DNA of 64,000 nt from Nitrospirota bacterium (GCA_026387665.1 JAPLLG010000007.1:186001-250000); one strand, 5' to 3'; counted from the first letter of the stretch, positions 51,757-63,197 are shown. Notes: generated by a model from the sequence alone, not told the origin. Made by a program: numbers and translations.

Positions 51757-52409
51757 GGGGCAGTTTCTTTTCTCAAGCCGGACTTCCCGAACCGGGTCGC
51801 CAACTCCTGATAAATTTCTTGCGGCGTGATGCCATGGTATCCCAGCGCCACCAGGGTATGGAACAGGAGATCCGCCGTTTCATAGACGATCTCCTCCTTC
51901 TTCCCACCCTTCCCGGCAATCGCCACCTCTCCTGCTTCCTCGACGACCTTTTTCAAGATGCGATCGACCCCGCCTTCCAGCAACTTGGAGGTGTAGGACT
52001 CGCTCGACGGCTGCTGTTTCCGTTCTTGGATCATCTGATAGAGGCGCTCAAGAATTCCACCCCAGGACTCTGACGTCTTCGTCTCAGGCGAATCCAGCCG
52101 GGAGAAGAAGCAGGACCGTTCTCCCGTATGGCAGGTCGGACCGACCGGCTCGACCTTCACGAGGAGGGCATCGCCATCACAATCGAAAAACAAGTCCTTG
52201 AGCTGCAGCTTATGGCCGGAGGTCTCGCCCTTCTCCCATAATGCCTTGCGCGAACGGCTCCAGAAATGCACCGACTTGGTCTCGATGGTCTTCTGCAAGG
52301 CCTCCTGGTTCATGAAGGCGACCATCAGCACCGTGCCATCCCGCCAGTCCTGCACGACGGCCGGAATCAGCCCCTGCCCATCGAATTTCAATTTCCCTAT
52401 ATCCATCAT
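51753..52409 (-). CDS. hisI: Bifunctional PRA-CH / PRA-PH (HisIE)
   Basis: A 218-residue fusion for the second and third steps of histidine synthesis. The cyclohydrolase (HisI) half has [38 protein letters not shown] and the metal-binding THTGERSC-like segment [11 protein letters not shown]. The pyrophosphohydrolase (HisE) half follows, with the helical [20 protein letters not shown] and [18 protein letters not shown]. It overlaps hisF (upstream) and the HIT gene (downstream) by four bases each. Confidence 0.96.
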   Translation of the reverse strand: MMDIGKLKFDGQGLIPAVVQDWRDGTVLMVAFMNQEALQKTIETKSVHFWSRSRKALWEKGETSGHKLQLKDLFFDCDGDALLVKVEPVGPTCHTGERSCFFSRLDSPETKTSESWGGILERLYQMIQERKQQPSSESYTSKLLEGGVDRILKKVVEEAGEVAIAGKGGKKEEIVYETADLLFHTLVALGYHGITPQEIYQELATRFGKSGLRKETAP

Positions 52410-53167
52410 CGAACCGCCACTCCCTTCTGACGAAGATAGGCTTTCGCCTCAGGAATCGTGTGAGTCCGGAAGTGGAAAATCGACGCGGCCAGGACCGCAT
52501 CCGCCTTGCCCCTGACGAATCCGTCATAGAGATGGTCCAAATTCCCCACGCCTCCGGATGCAATCACCGGAATCGAGACGGCTTCCGACACGGTAGCCGT
52601 CAGCGCAAGGTCATAGCCCTGCTGTTGCCCGTCTTGATCCATGCTCGTGAGCAAGATCTCGCCTGCTCCATACTGGGCCATCTGCTTCGCCCATTCGACG
52701 ACATCCAGACCGGTCGCCTTGCGGCCTCCGTGGGTGAAAACTTCCCACCCGGTTGCCGGAGCAGGGCGATGCTTGGCATCGATCGCCACGACGATACATT
52801 GCGTCCCGAATCGCTCCGCCGCTTCCTTCACAAATTCAGGCCGCTGAACCGCCGCCGTATTGATGCTCACCTTATCGGCTCCCGCGTTCAAGAGAGCCCT
52901 GATGTCCTCAAGCGTCCGCACGCCCCCTCCAACGGTCAAAGGCATAAACACCCGTGCCGCTGTCTGCTCGACCACATCCAAAATGGTCTTGCGATTTTCA
53001 TGGGAGGCCGTGATGTCCAGGAAACAGAGCTCATCGGCTCCTTCGCGGTCGTAGGCCGTGGCCACTTCGACCGGGTCTCCCGCATCGCGCAAATTCACAA
53101 AGCTCACGCCCTTCACGACGCGGCCGTCTTTGACATCGAGACAGGGAATAATACGTTTGGTCAACAT
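52406..53167 (-). CDS. hisF: Imidazole glycerol phosphate synthase, cyclase subunit
   Basis: A 253-residue TIM barrel that, with HisH, makes imidazoleglycerol phosphate and AICAR. It starts [20 protein letters not shown] with the catalytic Asp, and has [40 protein letters not shown] with the second catalytic Asp and [20 protein letters not shown]. It overlaps hisIE by four bases and lies 63 bases after hisA. Confidence 0.97.
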   Translation of the reverse strand: MLTKRIIPCLDVKDGRVVKGVSFVNLRDAGDPVEVATAYDREGADELCFLDITASHENRKTILDVVEQTAARVFMPLTVGGGVRTLEDIRALLNAGADKVSINTAAVQRPEFVKEAAERFGTQCIVVAIDAKHRPAPATGWEVFTHGGRKATGLDVVEWAKQMAQYGAGEILLTSMDQDGQQQGYDLALTATVSEAVSIPVIASGGVGNLDHLYDGFVRGKADAVLAASIFHFRTHTIPEAKAYLRQKGVAVR

Positions 53168-53230
53168 GGCAGCTCGTGAAACGTGAAAGGCAAAACGTAA
53201 AATCAGCCTGGGATCCCTTACGCCAGACCC

Positions 53231-53956
53231 TTACTGAGGGCCAAGAGCCGCGACTGCGGTCCGATAGTCTAACTTGCCATCGTAAAGGGCCTTCCCGACA
53301 ATCGCACCTTCGACCCTTGGACCGAGCGCCTGCACGGCCAGCAAATCTTCGACGCGAGAGATTCCGCCGGAAGCGATCACGGGGAAGGACGACAACTCGA
53401 CCATCTCCCGCAAGGCCGCCAGATTCGGCCCGCCCAACATGCCATCGCACGCAATGTCCGTATAGATCACGGCGCCCAAGGCATGGCCCGCCAGCTCCTG
53501 GAGCAGATCGGTCGCCTTGGTCTCCGAGACCGAGGTCCAGCCCTTGACCGCCACCTTCCCGTCCCTCGCATCCAATCCCAACAAAATCTGACGAGGAAAC
53601 TCCAAACAGGCCTTCTCCAGAAACGACCGATCGGTCAAGACAACGGTGCCAAGCACAACCCGGCTCACACCGGCGCCGAGATAACGGCGCACGGTTTCGA
53701 TCGACCGGATTCCTCCCCCCACCTGCACCTTCACGCTCACGGTGCGGATGATCGCTTCGATCTGGGGAAGATTGCGCGGCTCACCCTCCACCGCTCCGTT
53801 CAGATCCACCACATGGATCAACGTTGCGCCGCCCTGCTGCCATTGCCTCGCCATAGCCGGCACGTCATCGGAATAGACCGTTTCGGCCGCCATATCGCCC
53901 TGCCGCAACCGCACACAGCGGCCATCTTTTAAATCAATCGCAGGAATCACGAGCAT
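53231..53956 (-). CDS. hisA: ProFAR isomerase HisA
   Basis: A 241-residue TIM barrel for the fourth step of histidine synthesis. It starts VIPAIDLKDGRCVRLRQGDM with the catalytic Asp; phosphate sites are VQVGGGIRSIETVRRYLGAG and FPVIASGGISRVEDLLAVQ; the second catalytic Asp lies in VIYTDIACDGMLGGPN. It is 17 bases after a lipoprotein gene that separates it from hisH. Confidence 0.97.
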   Translation of the reverse strand: MLVIPAIDLKDGRCVRLRQGDMAAETVYSDDVPAMARQWQQGGATLIHVVDLNGAVEGEPRNLPQIEAIIRTVSVKVQVGGGIRSIETVRRYLGAGVSRVVLGTVVLTDRSFLEKACLEFPRQILLGLDARDGKVAVKGWTSVSETKATDLLQELAGHALGAVIYTDIACDGMLGGPNLAALREMVELSSFPVIASGGISRVEDLLAVQALGPRVEGAIVGKALYDGKLDYRTAVAALGPQ

Positions 53957-53973
53957 AGAAAAAACCGTCCCTG

Positions 53974-54717
53974 TTAACGTTCCCCTGCCGTGCCAAACGG
54001 AAACTCGAGGAGCATATGGTCAACCCCGTAGCCCGCCAGCTCATCTGCTGTGACGAACATGCCCCAACGCTCAAAAAATCCCAGCATGTCTTCAATCATC
54101 GGCCTCTGCCGCTCGTAGTAGTTCCCTTCCCAGAGCACTTGCCCGTCCGCCGCGACCAGCTTGGCTTCAAACCCCACTGTAGCCGGGGGATTGGCGCCAA
54201 AGCGACCACCGACTCGTTCCTGATAGACCAGTACCTGACCGATCAGCGCAGCATCTGCCTTAAGTTGTTTCGCCACCGTCACGGCCTGTGCCGGACCAGC
54301 GGGAGATTGCACCGCCTGGGATGCCAAGACTTTCGCTGCCTCGCCAGGCGACAGCACCGTCACGCCCTGCCGGGACTTCAACCGGCTCCAAAGCAACTGT
54401 GTGACCGTGCCCCCCGCGCCGATCGGCACGATGGAGGTCTGACTCCGAAGCTGTTCCATTTGCGGCGGCACCGCGAGCGCCATATCAGACCGACGGGCCC
54501 CGGGCGGGGCCGAGAAGGTCTGAGCGACGACATCCCTCACCTGTGGCGTCGTCAGCGTCGTAAACGGGACCAGCGCAATGGTGCGCACCTGATAGCGCGG
54601 CAATTCCGCAGACGACTTCGAGGTCACCTTGGACCCGCTACAGCCGGCCGTTGCCAACAGAGCCAATCCCACCAAGGCCATCGACCATCCCTTGTTGTTC
54701 ATCATGCTCATTTCCAT
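53974..54717 (-). CDS. Predicted lipoprotein between hisH and hisA
   Basis: A 247-residue protein with a lipoprotein signal (WSMALVGLALLATAGC) and a soluble domain (YQVRTIALVPFTTLTTPQVR, then LKADAALIGQVLVYQERVGG) that resembles the penicillin-binding-protein-activator/GNA1162-like lipoproteins, which bind peptides or assemble at the outer membrane. It starts within the hisH stop region: ATG 54717, or ATG 54711, which overlaps the stop as ATGA. Why an envelope lipoprotein lies inside the histidine cluster is unknown. Function not assigned. Confidence 0.78.
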   Translation of the reverse strand: MEMSMMNNKGWSMALVGLALLATAGCSGSKVTSKSSAELPRYQVRTIALVPFTTLTTPQVRDVVAQTFSAPPGARRSDMALAVPPQMEQLRSQTSIVPIGAGGTVTQLLWSRLKSRQGVTVLSPGEAAKVLASQAVQSPAGPAQAVTVAKQLKADAALIGQVLVYQERVGGRFGANPPATVGFEAKLVAADGQVLWEGNYYERQRPMIEDMLGFFERWGMFVTADELAGYGVDHMLLEFPFGTAGER

Positions 54718-55316
54718 GATCCAAAATTGTTGATCAACTGTAACCCGACGGCCTGACTCTTTTCAGGATGGAACTGACAGGCCACCACATTATCCCGCCA
54801 GATGCTCGACACAAACGTTGTCCCGTAATCCGTCGTGGTTGCCGCCACGGTCTTATCAGAGGGATCGACATAAAAGGAATGGACAAAGTACCAGTAGGAC
54901 CCGTCAGAAATTCCGTCGAACAAGGGACAGGGCTTCTCCATCGTCACGTTGTTCCAGCCCATATGCGGCACCTTCAACCCCTGGCCCGCAGGAAAACGCC
55001 TGACCTTGCCGGGAATAATGCCGAGCCCCTTATGAGTTCCGAACTCCTCGCTCTCCTCAAATAACAATTGGAGTCCCAGGCAGATTCCCAGAAATGGTTT
55101 CCCCGATTGAATCGCGGCGCGAATCGGCTCTGCCAGCCCATACCGTTCAACATTGGCCATGCAGTCGCCGAAAGCTCCAACCCCAGGCAACACCACATGA
55201 CTCGCATTCCCGATCATGAGCGGGTCACGAGTCACGACCGCCTGATGCCCCACCGCCTCAAAGGCCTTGGAGACACTGCGGAGGTTGCCCATGCCATAAT
55301 CGATAATCGCAATCAT
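54708..55316 (-). CDS. hisH: Imidazole glycerol phosphate synthase, glutaminase HisH
   Basis: A 202-residue class I glutamine amidotransferase that feeds ammonia to HisF. It starts IAIIDYGMGNLRSVSKAFEA, the nucleophile Cys is in PFLGICLGLQLLFEESEEFG, and the His-Glu pair is in VACQFHPEKSQAVGLQLINN. It is the first gene of its block; a family B palindrome begins 11 bases upstream of the start codon. Confidence 0.97.
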   Translation of the reverse strand: MIAIIDYGMGNLRSVSKAFEAVGHQAVVTRDPLMIGNASHVVLPGVGAFGDCMANVERYGLAEPIRAAIQSGKPFLGICLGLQLLFEESEEFGTHKGLGIIPGKVRRFPAGQGLKVPHMGWNNVTMEKPCPLFDGISDGSYWYFVHSFYVDPSDKTVAATTTDYGTTFVSSIWRDNVVACQFHPEKSQAVGLQLINNFGSWK

Positions 55317-55326
55317 AGCCGCTCTC

Positions 55327-55455
55327 TAGCAGGTTGCTGAAAAAGTCCGCCAGCTTCGTTCTCGCATCGTTCAGACCCTCAACGTACCCTGAAGGGTACG
55401 CCTCGGATCTTCACTCGCTGCAGCCTTGCTGGACGGCATTTTTGAGCAGCCTGCG
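55327..55455. repeat. Palindromic repeat family B, copy 3
   Basis: Nearly identical to the copy at 8384: left arm GCAGGTTGCTGAAAAAGTCC, centre AACGTACCCTGAAGGGTACG, and the right arm ends in TTTTTGAGCAGCCTGC. It occupies the position directly before hisH, so any promoter for the hisH block must lie beyond it (55456-55618) or within it. Confidence 0.85.
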
Positions 55456-55618
55456 GAACATTCTCCGATGTGGAGCAAGACCGGACCGTCGAAATACCGG
55501 GCTCTAAGCCCTTACGCTCCTAGTCTGGCCGTAAGACCGTAACCATACCGCAACTGCTGCCGTCCTGCCACTGTCAATCTACAGAGCCTACCTGCGCCCC
55601 ACAGTCTCAGACCGCTCG

Positions 55619-55658
55619 TAAAACAAAAGGGGCAGGCTCCTTTTCAGAAACCTGCCCC
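55619..55658 (-). terminator. Terminator after hisB
   Basis: Minus strand: GGGGCAGG pairs with CCTGCCCC across 14 bases, followed by TTTTGTTTTA. It lies 35 bases beyond the hisB stop and ends the hisG-hisD-hisB unit, separating it from the hisH block. The bases between it and the family B repeat (55456-55618) hold no recognisable gene. Confidence 0.85.
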
Positions 55659-55692
55659 TGTAGACCAACATATGTCGACCGCTCGCTTCGAC

Positions 55693-56298
55693 TTACAGCA
55701 GCCCCTTCGTCGAGAGAACCTTTCCTGCCAACCGCTCTTCCGGCGTCGTAGCCTGATCGAGCGCCTTGGCTAAGGCCTTGAAGATAGCTTCCATGATGTG
55801 GTGCGGATTGCGGCCATACATCAGATTCACATGCAAGTTGAGCCCGGCATGGGTGACGAAGGCCTGAAAAAAGTCTTCGAACAAACCGAGGTCGAAGGCT
55901 TTGATCTTCCGGTCCGGCAACACCACGTTATAGACGAGGTAGGGCCGGCCGCTGAGATCGACCGTGACCTGCGCAAGGGTTTCGTCAAGCGGAGCCGAGG
56001 CAAACCCGAACCGCTTGATCCCCGCTTTTTCACCCAAGGCCTGATGTAGAGCCTTGCCCATAACGATTCCGACGTCCTCCACCGTGTGGTGTTCGTCGAT
56101 ATCGATATCGCCCTTGGCCTTGACCGTCAGATCGAAGAATCCATGCTTGGCCAACAACTCCAGCATGTGGTCGAAGAACCGGATACCGCTGTCGATCTTC
56201 CCTTGGCCGCTGCCGTCCAGCGCCCAGGAAACCTGGATATCGGTTTCCTTCGTGGCCCGATGGATCGTCGCCTGCCGATGAGTCACAGTTTTCTTCAT
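55693..56298 (-). CDS. hisB: Imidazoleglycerol-phosphate dehydratase
   Basis: A 201-residue monofunctional HisB for the sixth step of histidine synthesis. Metal-binding histidine motifs are [33 protein letters not shown] and the C-terminal [20 protein letters not shown]. There is no fused histidinol-phosphatase domain. It overlaps hisD by ATGA and is followed by a strong terminator. Confidence 0.97.
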   Translation of the reverse strand: MKKTVTHRQATIHRATKETDIQVSWALDGSGQGKIDSGIRFFDHMLELLAKHGFFDLTVKAKGDIDIDEHHTVEDVGIVMGKALHQALGEKAGIKRFGFASAPLDETLAQVTVDLSGRPYLVYNVVLPDRKIKAFDLGLFEDFFQAFVTHAGLNLHVNLMYGRNPHHIMEAIFKALAKALDQATTPEERLAGKVLSTKGLL

Positions 56299-57578
56299 GA
56301 GAACCTGCTTTGGGCTGATTTTGCGTGGGCGTCGAACCCTTCCATGTGGGCCAATCGAACGAGATGATCTTTCACCTTGCTCAGCTCCTCTTTCGTATAG
56401 TGCACGATGTTGCTGACTTTGAGGTAGTCGTGAACGGACAAAGCCGAAAAGAAGCGCGCGGTCCCGCCGGTCGGCAAGACGTGATTCGGACCTGCCACAT
56501 AATCGGCCACAGAGGGGGGCGTATACCGGCCCAGGAACAGAGCCCCGGCATGGCGGATCTTCTCTAAATAATCGAAGGGCTCGTCCACCGAGAGGGTCAA
56601 ATGTTCCGGGGCAATCTCGTTGGCCACATCGATGGCTTCGTCCATCGTCGTCACCACGAAGGCCACCGCATGGCGCGCAATGGACTTGGCGGCAATCTTT
56701 TCCCGCGTCAGTCCCTTCAACTGGCTGCCGATGAGCTTCACGACATCCTTCGCCAACTGCGCCGAAGTAGTGACGAGATAAACCTGGGCATCTTCGTCAT
56801 GCTCCGCTTCGCAGAGGAGATCTGCCGCGACATGAGCAGGCTTGGCGTCGCCATCTGCCACCACGAGCAACTCGCTCGGGCCTGCCACCATGTCGATCCC
56901 GACCGTGCCGTAGAGCAGCCGCTTGGCCGTCGCAACATAGATATTGCCGGGGCCCACGATTTTATCGACCCGCTGGATCGTCTTGGTCCCGTAGGCCATC
57001 GCACCGACGGCTTGCACGCCCCCGACACGATAGATCTCAGTGACGCCGGCAATGTCGGCTGCAACCAGCAAATAGGGATTGATCGGACCTTTTTGCGGCG
57101 GCGTACACATCACCACGCGGGAGACGCCCGCCACCTTGGCCGGGATCGCGCACATCAAGACCGACGAGGGATAGACCGCCTTGCCGCCCGGCACATAGAC
57201 TCCGACCGCATCGACCGGCGTAACCACTTGCCCCAGAGTCGCCTCATTGTCCTGATACATCCAGGTCTTGATGCGCTGACGCTCGTGGAACGACGTAATC
57301 CGCTTGGCGGCAAACCGGAGGGCGTCGCCCTCCTCTTTTCTGATATGGAAATAGGCTTCTTTGATTTCTTCGGGGGTGACGCGCAGCTCCGTCGCTTTCA
57401 TGGAGACGCGGTCGAACTGTTTCGTATAGCGGAGGACGGCCTTGTCGCCGCCCCGTTCCACGGCTTGCAGAATCGACTTCACCGTCTTCTCGACGGCAGC
57501 CCCTTGCACGCGGGCACGCGATGCGACTTTCTTGAGTGCAGGGAGAAAGGCTCGCTCACTGGAGGACACAATCTTCAT
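56295..57578 (-). CDS. hisD: Histidinol dehydrogenase
   Basis: A 427-residue zinc enzyme that carries out the last two oxidations of histidine synthesis. It shows [60 protein letters not shown] and [23 protein letters not shown] 57578 overlaps the hisG stop as ATGA; the longer frame reads through hisG and is not conserved. It sits between hisG and hisB in a tightly coupled trio. Confidence 0.97.
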   Translation of the reverse strand: MKIVSSSERAFLPALKKVASRARVQGAAVEKTVKSILQAVERGGDKAVLRYTKQFDRVSMKATELRVTPEEIKEAYFHIRKEEGDALRFAAKRITSFHERQRIKTWMYQDNEATLGQVVTPVDAVGVYVPGGKAVYPSSVLMCAIPAKVAGVSRVVMCTPPQKGPINPYLLVAADIAGVTEIYRVGGVQAVGAMAYGTKTIQRVDKIVGPGNIYVATAKRLLYGTVGIDMVAGPSELLVVADGDAKPAHVAADLLCEAEHDEDAQVYLVTTSAQLAKDVVKLIGSQLKGLTREKIAAKSIARHAVAFVVTTMDEAIDVANEIAPEHLTLSVDEPFDYLEKIRHAGALFLGRYTPPSVADYVAGPNHVLPTGGTARFFSALSVHDYLKVSNIVHYTKEELSKVKDHLVRLAHMEGFDAHAKSAQSRFS

Positions 57579-58279
57579 GTGCGCGTCCGCTTGACCGTTC
57601 GACGTACCCCGCGCGAAGATGTGCGCGGAGCGGTTGCTCGAGACCCGGTTGCTGGGCGGCTGACGGCCCGGAGCTTTTTGATCAGCTCTGTGACCACCGC
57701 ATACTTCAGCTTCAAACTCGCCCGATTGACGACCAGCCGGGCCGTGGACTGCGCGATGCACTCCACTTCGACGAGGTTATGCGCCTTCAACGTGTTGCCG
57801 GTCTCGACCAGATCCACGATCCGATCGGCCAACCCGACCAACGGCGCCAGCTCGATCGAGCCGTACAGCTTAATGATCTCGACCGCCACGCCGCGCTGAT
57901 TGAAATACCGCTCGGTAATCTTCGGATACTTGGTCGCGACCCGAATTTTCGAGGACAGCCGGTCCCGTGAGGCCTGGCCCTTGAGCGCAGCGACGGCGAT
58001 TCTACACGCTCCGAACCCTAAATCCAATGGCTCATAGACGTCGCTATCCTGCTCCATCAAGACGTCTTTTCCGACGATCCCGACGTCCGCTGCGCCATAT
58101 TCGACATAGGTCGGCACATCGGTCGGCCTCACGATCAGGAAGGTCATGCCGATCTCCGGACAAGGGAACACCAGCCGTCGGCTCTCCGTCGAGAGGCTGC
58201 CCATGGCATAGCCGGCCCGGCGAAAAACCTCTAGCGTGAGGTCCAACATTTTCCCCTTCGACAAGGCAATCGTCAGCAT
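57575..58279 (-). CDS. hisG: ATP phosphoribosyltransferase, short form
   Basis: A 234-residue first enzyme of histidine synthesis. It starts MLTIALSKGKMLDLTLEVFR and has FPCPEIGMTFLIVRPTDVPT, YGAADVGIVGKDVLME and LVDLVETGNTLKAHNLVEVE (PRPP loop). It lacks the C-terminal ACT-like regulatory domain of the long form. The last 30 residues are a basic, Arg/Ser/Thr-rich tail of low complexity. Short HisG normally needs HisZ, which is not in this window. The start is set by homology and lies four bases after the murA stop. Confidence 0.94.
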   Translation of the reverse strand: MLTIALSKGKMLDLTLEVFRRAGYAMGSLSTESRRLVFPCPEIGMTFLIVRPTDVPTYVEYGAADVGIVGKDVLMEQDSDVYEPLDLGFGACRIAVAALKGQASRDRLSSKIRVATKYPKITERYFNQRGVAVEIIKLYGSIELAPLVGLADRIVDLVETGNTLKAHNLVEVECIAQSTARLVVNRASLKLKYAVVTELIKKLRAVSRPATGSRATAPRTSSRGVRRTVKRTRT

Positions 58280-58283
58280 GGTG

Positions 58284-59561
58284 TCAGCGAGTCCCGGCCG
58301 GAGCCGCTCCCTCTTTATGGCGGGTGATCGTCGCGCCCAACCCGCGCAGTTTTTCTTCCATCCGCTCATAGCCGCGATCCAGATGGTAGACCCGGAGGAT
58401 CTCCGTCGTGCCTTCCGCCGCAAGACCGGCCAGCACCAATCCGGCGCTCGCGCGAAGGTCGGAGGCCATCACAGGAGCCCCAGTCAACTTGGTCGGCCCG
58501 GTCACCACAGCCCGAGTGCCTTCGATCTTAATCTCAGCCCCCATCCGCCGCAGCTCTTCGACATGCATGAACCGGCTTTCAAACACCGTTTCCGTAATCA
58601 CGCTCGTGCCCTCAGCCGCCGTCATCAAGGCCACCATCTGCGCCTGCATGTCGGTGGGGAAACCCGGATAGGGTAACGTCCGGATATCGATCCCCTTGAG
58701 CCGCGAGGCCGCATTGAGGTGAATCCGGTCCTGCTCCACCTTGATCTCGGCGCCGGCTTCCCGCAGCTTCATCAGCAACGCATCCAAGTGATTCGGACGG
58801 CAGCGGTTGAGCGTCACCGCTCCCCTCGTAATGGCCCCGGCCACCAGATAGGTTCCCGTTTCAATGCGATCCGGAATCACATCGTGATCGCTCCCGTGCA
58901 ACTCACGGACCCCTTCGATCGTGATGACATCCGTCCCGGCGCCCGAGATGCGAGCCCCCCGCTTCACGAGAAAATCCGCGAGGTCCACGATCTCCGGTTC
59001 CTTCGCGGCATTTTCAATGACCGTGGTCCCCTCGGCGAGCGACGCAGCCATCATCAAATTTTCCGTTCCCGTGACCGTCGGCGTATCGCAATAGATCTGG
59101 GCGCCCTTCAACCGCTTCGCCTTGGCGCGAATATACCCATGTTCCATCGAAACTTCTGCACCCATTTTCGCCAGTCCGGCCAGATGGAGATTGACGGGCC
59201 GCGACCCGATCGCGCAGCCGCCCGGCATCGACACCGTCGCTTCTCCCCATCGCGCCAACAGCGGCCCCAACACCAGCACGGAGGCCCGCATGGTTTTCAC
59301 CAGGTCATAGGGGGCTTGGGTCGAGCTGATCGTGTCGGCATTGATGACCGCGCGATTCCCCTCATGCTGCACCTTCGCGCCCAGAATCCCCAAGAGCTTA
59401 CCCATCGTGAGGACATCTACCACGCGGGGCAGATTGATAATCACGCATTCGCCGCCGCCCAGAATGGTAGAGGCCAAGATCGGCAGCGCGGCATTCTTTG
59501 CCCCGCTGATCTCAACCTCTCCTCGAAGTGGTATCCCGCCGGTGATAACCGTACGATCCAT
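58284..59561 (-). CDS. murA: UDP-GlcNAc 1-carboxyvinyltransferase MurA
   Basis: A 425-residue enzyme of the first committed step of peptidoglycan synthesis. It shows [20 protein letters not shown], the active-site cysteine in [20 protein letters not shown] (target of fosfomycin in the family) and [20 protein letters not shown]. The length is normal. It lies four bases after prmC and before hisG; murA next to hisG is a known gene order. Confidence 0.97.
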   Translation of the reverse strand: MDRTVITGGIPLRGEVEISGAKNAALPILASTILGGGECVIINLPRVVDVLTMGKLLGILGAKVQHEGNRAVINADTISSTQAPYDLVKTMRASVLVLGPLLARWGEATVSMPGGCAIGSRPVNLHLAGLAKMGAEVSMEHGYIRAKAKRLKGAQIYCDTPTVTGTENLMMAASLAEGTTVIENAAKEPEIVDLADFLVKRGARISGAGTDVITIEGVRELHGSDHDVIPDRIETGTYLVAGAITRGAVTLNRCRPNHLDALLMKLREAGAEIKVEQDRIHLNAASRLKGIDIRTLPYPGFPTDMQAQMVALMTAAEGTSVITETVFESRFMHVEELRRMGAEIKIEGTRAVVTGPTKLTGAPVMASDLRASAGLVLAGLAAEGTTEILRVYHLDRGYERMEEKLRGLGATITRHKEGAAPAGTR

Positions 59562-59564
59562 CGT

Positions 59565-60470
59565 CTATACCCCTACTCGCTCGACGATCACCACCCGTTC
59601 AAGTCCCGCTTCATCGTAGACCAGCCGGTGAAATTTATAACCAGGCATCTGCTCGACAATCCGGCGCATCCCACGAGCCTGGCCTGCGCCAATTTCCATG
59701 ATCACGGCTCCGCCGGGAGCCAGGTAGCAAGCGGCCTCTTGCAGCAACCGTTCGTGCAGTTCCGTCCCCTGAGCTCCTGCCACCAGCGCGCCTCGCGGCT
59801 CGAACAGTTTCACTTCCGGCTGAAGCGTCGCCCAATCAGCTTCAGGAATATAGGGGGGATTCGAGACGATGATATCCACCAGCCCCTCTAACCCCTGCTC
59901 CGCCAATGGCCCCAGTAAATCGCCTTCCAACCAGATAATCCGCTCGCCCACCCCATGACGGGCGGCATTGCGCCTGGCAACATGGAGCGAGGGACCAGAC
60001 AGATCGATCGCCATCACCCGCGCATTGGGTCTCAATCGCGCAGTTGCCACGGCAATGCAGCCGGATCCAGTACAGACATCGACAATCGTAGCCCGGCGCT
60101 CGGTGGAAATCCGCTGCGTAACATATTCCACCAGCAACTCGGTCTCCGGCCTCGGAATTAGCACCGCCGGACTCACCTCAAACTCCAGCCCGCAAAACTC
60201 CTGGGTCCCCAAAATATATTGCAAGGGCTCTCGCCTAACCCGCCTCGCAATCAGTCCTCGCGCTGCTGCCAGTTCGGAAGAAGACAGCAATCGGTCCCGG
60301 TCGGTGATCACATGATGCGCGGGAAGACGGAGCACATGCTCCACAATCCACAGGGCTTCCTGCTCCGCGCTCTCGATACCGGCTTGCTCCAGCAGCCGGC
60401 GCGCCTCGGCAATCAGCTCGCCGAGCGTGGCCTGGCCTGTCGACTGAGGGATCGGAGCCACTGCATCCAT
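59565..60470 (-). CDS. prmC: Release-factor glutamine methyltransferase
   Basis: A 301-residue SAM-dependent methyltransferase that modifies the GGQ glutamine of release factors. N-terminal helical domain; SAM site TIVDVCTGSGCIAVATARLR; catalytic VSNPPYIPEADWATLQPEVK (N-P-P-Y). It lies directly after prfA, whose product is its substrate. Confidence 0.96.
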   Translation of the reverse strand: MDAVAPIPQSTGQATLGELIAEARRLLEQAGIESAEQEALWIVEHVLRLPAHHVITDRDRLLSSSELAAARGLIARRVRREPLQYILGTQEFCGLEFEVSPAVLIPRPETELLVEYVTQRISTERRATIVDVCTGSGCIAVATARLRPNARVMAIDLSGPSLHVARRNAARHGVGERIIWLEGDLLGPLAEQGLEGLVDIIVSNPPYIPEADWATLQPEVKLFEPRGALVAGAQGTELHERLLQEAACYLAPGGAVIMEIGAGQARGMRRIVEQMPGYKFHRLVYDEAGLERVVIVERVGV

Positions 60471-60471
60471 G

Positions 60472-61548
60472 TTACGCCGCCCCCACTTCCTGCTGACGCT
60501 GCGCCTTCAAAGCCTGAACGAGTTCATCCAGGTCGCCCTGAAGCACCTGCTCTAACTTATGCAAGGTCACACCGACACGATGGTCGGTCACCCGATTCTG
60601 CGGGAAATTGTAGGTGCGGATCTTCTCGCTCCGCTCGCCCGTGCCCACCTGCGCCTTGCGATTCTGCGCGGTTTCCGCATCCTGCCGTTCCCGCTCCGCC
60701 TCGACGATTCTGGCCCGCAGGGTCCGCATCGCCTTGGTACGATTCTTCAGCTGCGACCGTTCGTCCTGGCAACTCACCACTACACCGGTCGGAATATGGG
60801 TAATCCGCACCGCCGATTTGGTCGTATTGACGCTCTGGCCGCCGGCGCCGGACGAACAAAATGTGTCGATGCGAAGATCCATCGGATCGATATGCACATC
60901 CACCTCGTCCACTTCCGGCATGACGGCCACGGTGACAGTCGAGGTATGAATCCGTCCGCTAGCTTCCGTCACAGGGACCCGCTGCACCCGATGGACCCCT
61001 GCCTCGAACTTGAAGTGGCTATAGGCGCCCTTGCCTTCGATCAGCGCCACAACCCCTTTATAGCCCCCGCCCGTCGTTTCCGTCGCTTCGACCACATCGA
61101 CCTTGAAGCCTTTGGCCTCCGCATACTTGCTATACATACGAAACAGATCTCCGGCAAAAAGCGCCGCCTCATCTCCGCCGGTTCCGGCGCGAATTTCGAA
61201 AAGCAGACTCTTTTCGTCCCGCGGATCCTTGGGAATCAGCAGCTCCTGGGCCTGCTGTTCGATCTCCTGCTGCTGGCGTGTGAGCTGGGCGCTCTCCTCC
61301 GCCGCCATCTTATGCATCTCGCCCCCGGCCGTGGGATCGGCAAGAATTTGCGCGGCTTCGTCCAACTGCTTGGCATTGTCGCGATAAGTGGCCAGCAGCT
61401 TGGCCGCCGGCTCGATATCCGTCCGCTCTTTATTGACTTTGTGCAACTGCGAGGGCTGGCTCATCAGAGAGGGGTCCATGAGTTGATTGGTCAACTCGTC
61501 GTAACGAGTGGCCAAGACTTCCCATTTTTTCAGTAAGACGGCTTCCAT
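60472..61548 (-). CDS. prfA: Peptide chain release factor 1
   Basis: A 358-residue RF1 that reads UAA and UAG. The catalytic SGAGGQSVNTTKSAVRITHI carries the GGQ loop; the PCRF domain has EIRAGTGGDEAALFAGDLFR. Codon recognition near the P-x-T segment of the domain around residue 185 (VPVTEASGRIHTSTVTVAVM follows). It is one base upstream of prmC and follows a terminator after rpmE. Confidence 0.97.
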   Translation of the reverse strand: MEAVLLKKWEVLATRYDELTNQLMDPSLMSQPSQLHKVNKERTDIEPAAKLLATYRDNAKQLDEAAQILADPTAGGEMHKMAAEESAQLTRQQQEIEQQAQELLIPKDPRDEKSLLFEIRAGTGGDEAALFAGDLFRMYSKYAEAKGFKVDVVEATETTGGGYKGVVALIEGKGAYSHFKFEAGVHRVQRVPVTEASGRIHTSTVTVAVMPEVDEVDVHIDPMDLRIDTFCSSGAGGQSVNTTKSAVRITHIPTGVVVSCQDERSQLKNRTKAMRTLRARIVEAERERQDAETAQNRKAQVGTGERSEKIRTYNFPQNRVTDHRVGVTLHKLEQVLQGDLDELVQALKAQRQQEVGAA

Positions 61549-61585
61549 GACCCCGTTTCCTCTGCGGCGCGTTCACCCGTTACCG

Positions 61586-61629
61586 CACAAAAACAAAGGG
61601 ACCCTGCCCCTCAGCGAAGCAGGGTCCCT
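61586..61629 (-). terminator. Terminator after rpmE
   Basis: Minus strand: AGGGACCCTGC pairs with GCAGGGTCCCT, followed by TTGTTTTTGTG. It lies 20 bases beyond the rpmE stop and 38 bases before the prfA start, so prfA needs its own promoter or read-through. Confidence 0.9.
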
Positions 61630-61648
61630 TGTATGACCTCTTCTCGAA

Positions 61649-61855
61649 CTACTTTTCTTTCTTCGCGTACTTCTTCTTGAATCGCTCAACGCGACCTTCG
61701 GTATCAATGATTTTCTGCGTCCCCGTGAAAAACGGATGGCAATTTGAACAGATATCAACATTGATATCGCCGCCCGTTGACCGGGTCTTATATTTATTGC
61801 CGCAGGCGCAATGCACCCCGACTTCCCGATACACGGGATGAATACCCTTCTTCAT
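61649..61855 (-). CDS. rpmE: 50S ribosomal protein L31, zinc type
   Basis: A 68-residue L31. The zinc cysteines are all present: C-x-C ([11 protein letters not shown]) and C-x-x-C ([14 protein letters not shown]), so this is the zinc-containing form, not the YkgM/C-minus form. ATG 61855 gives the family start [12 protein letters not shown]; a GTG nine bases upstream would add three residues. It lies between rho and prfA. Confidence 0.96.
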   Translation of the reverse strand: MKKGIHPVYREVGVHCACGNKYKTRSTGGDINVDICSNCHPFFTGTQKIIDTEGRVERFKKKYAKKEK

Positions 61856-61949
61856 AGTTCCCACTCCCCTGACGTCAAAATCATCGACCTTCGCCCATTC
61901 GAAGGCCCGCTACTCTACCCTGTCTCTACAACCAGATACAAGTCTGGCG

Positions 61950-63197
<1,248 letters not shown>

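Noticed and set aside
56601-57899. A 432-codon plus-strand frame over hisD and hisG
   Set aside because: Antisense shadow of conserved his genes without a ribosome site.
58719-59891. A 390-codon plus-strand frame over murA and prmC
   Set aside because: Crosses two real genes on the other strand and has no domain.
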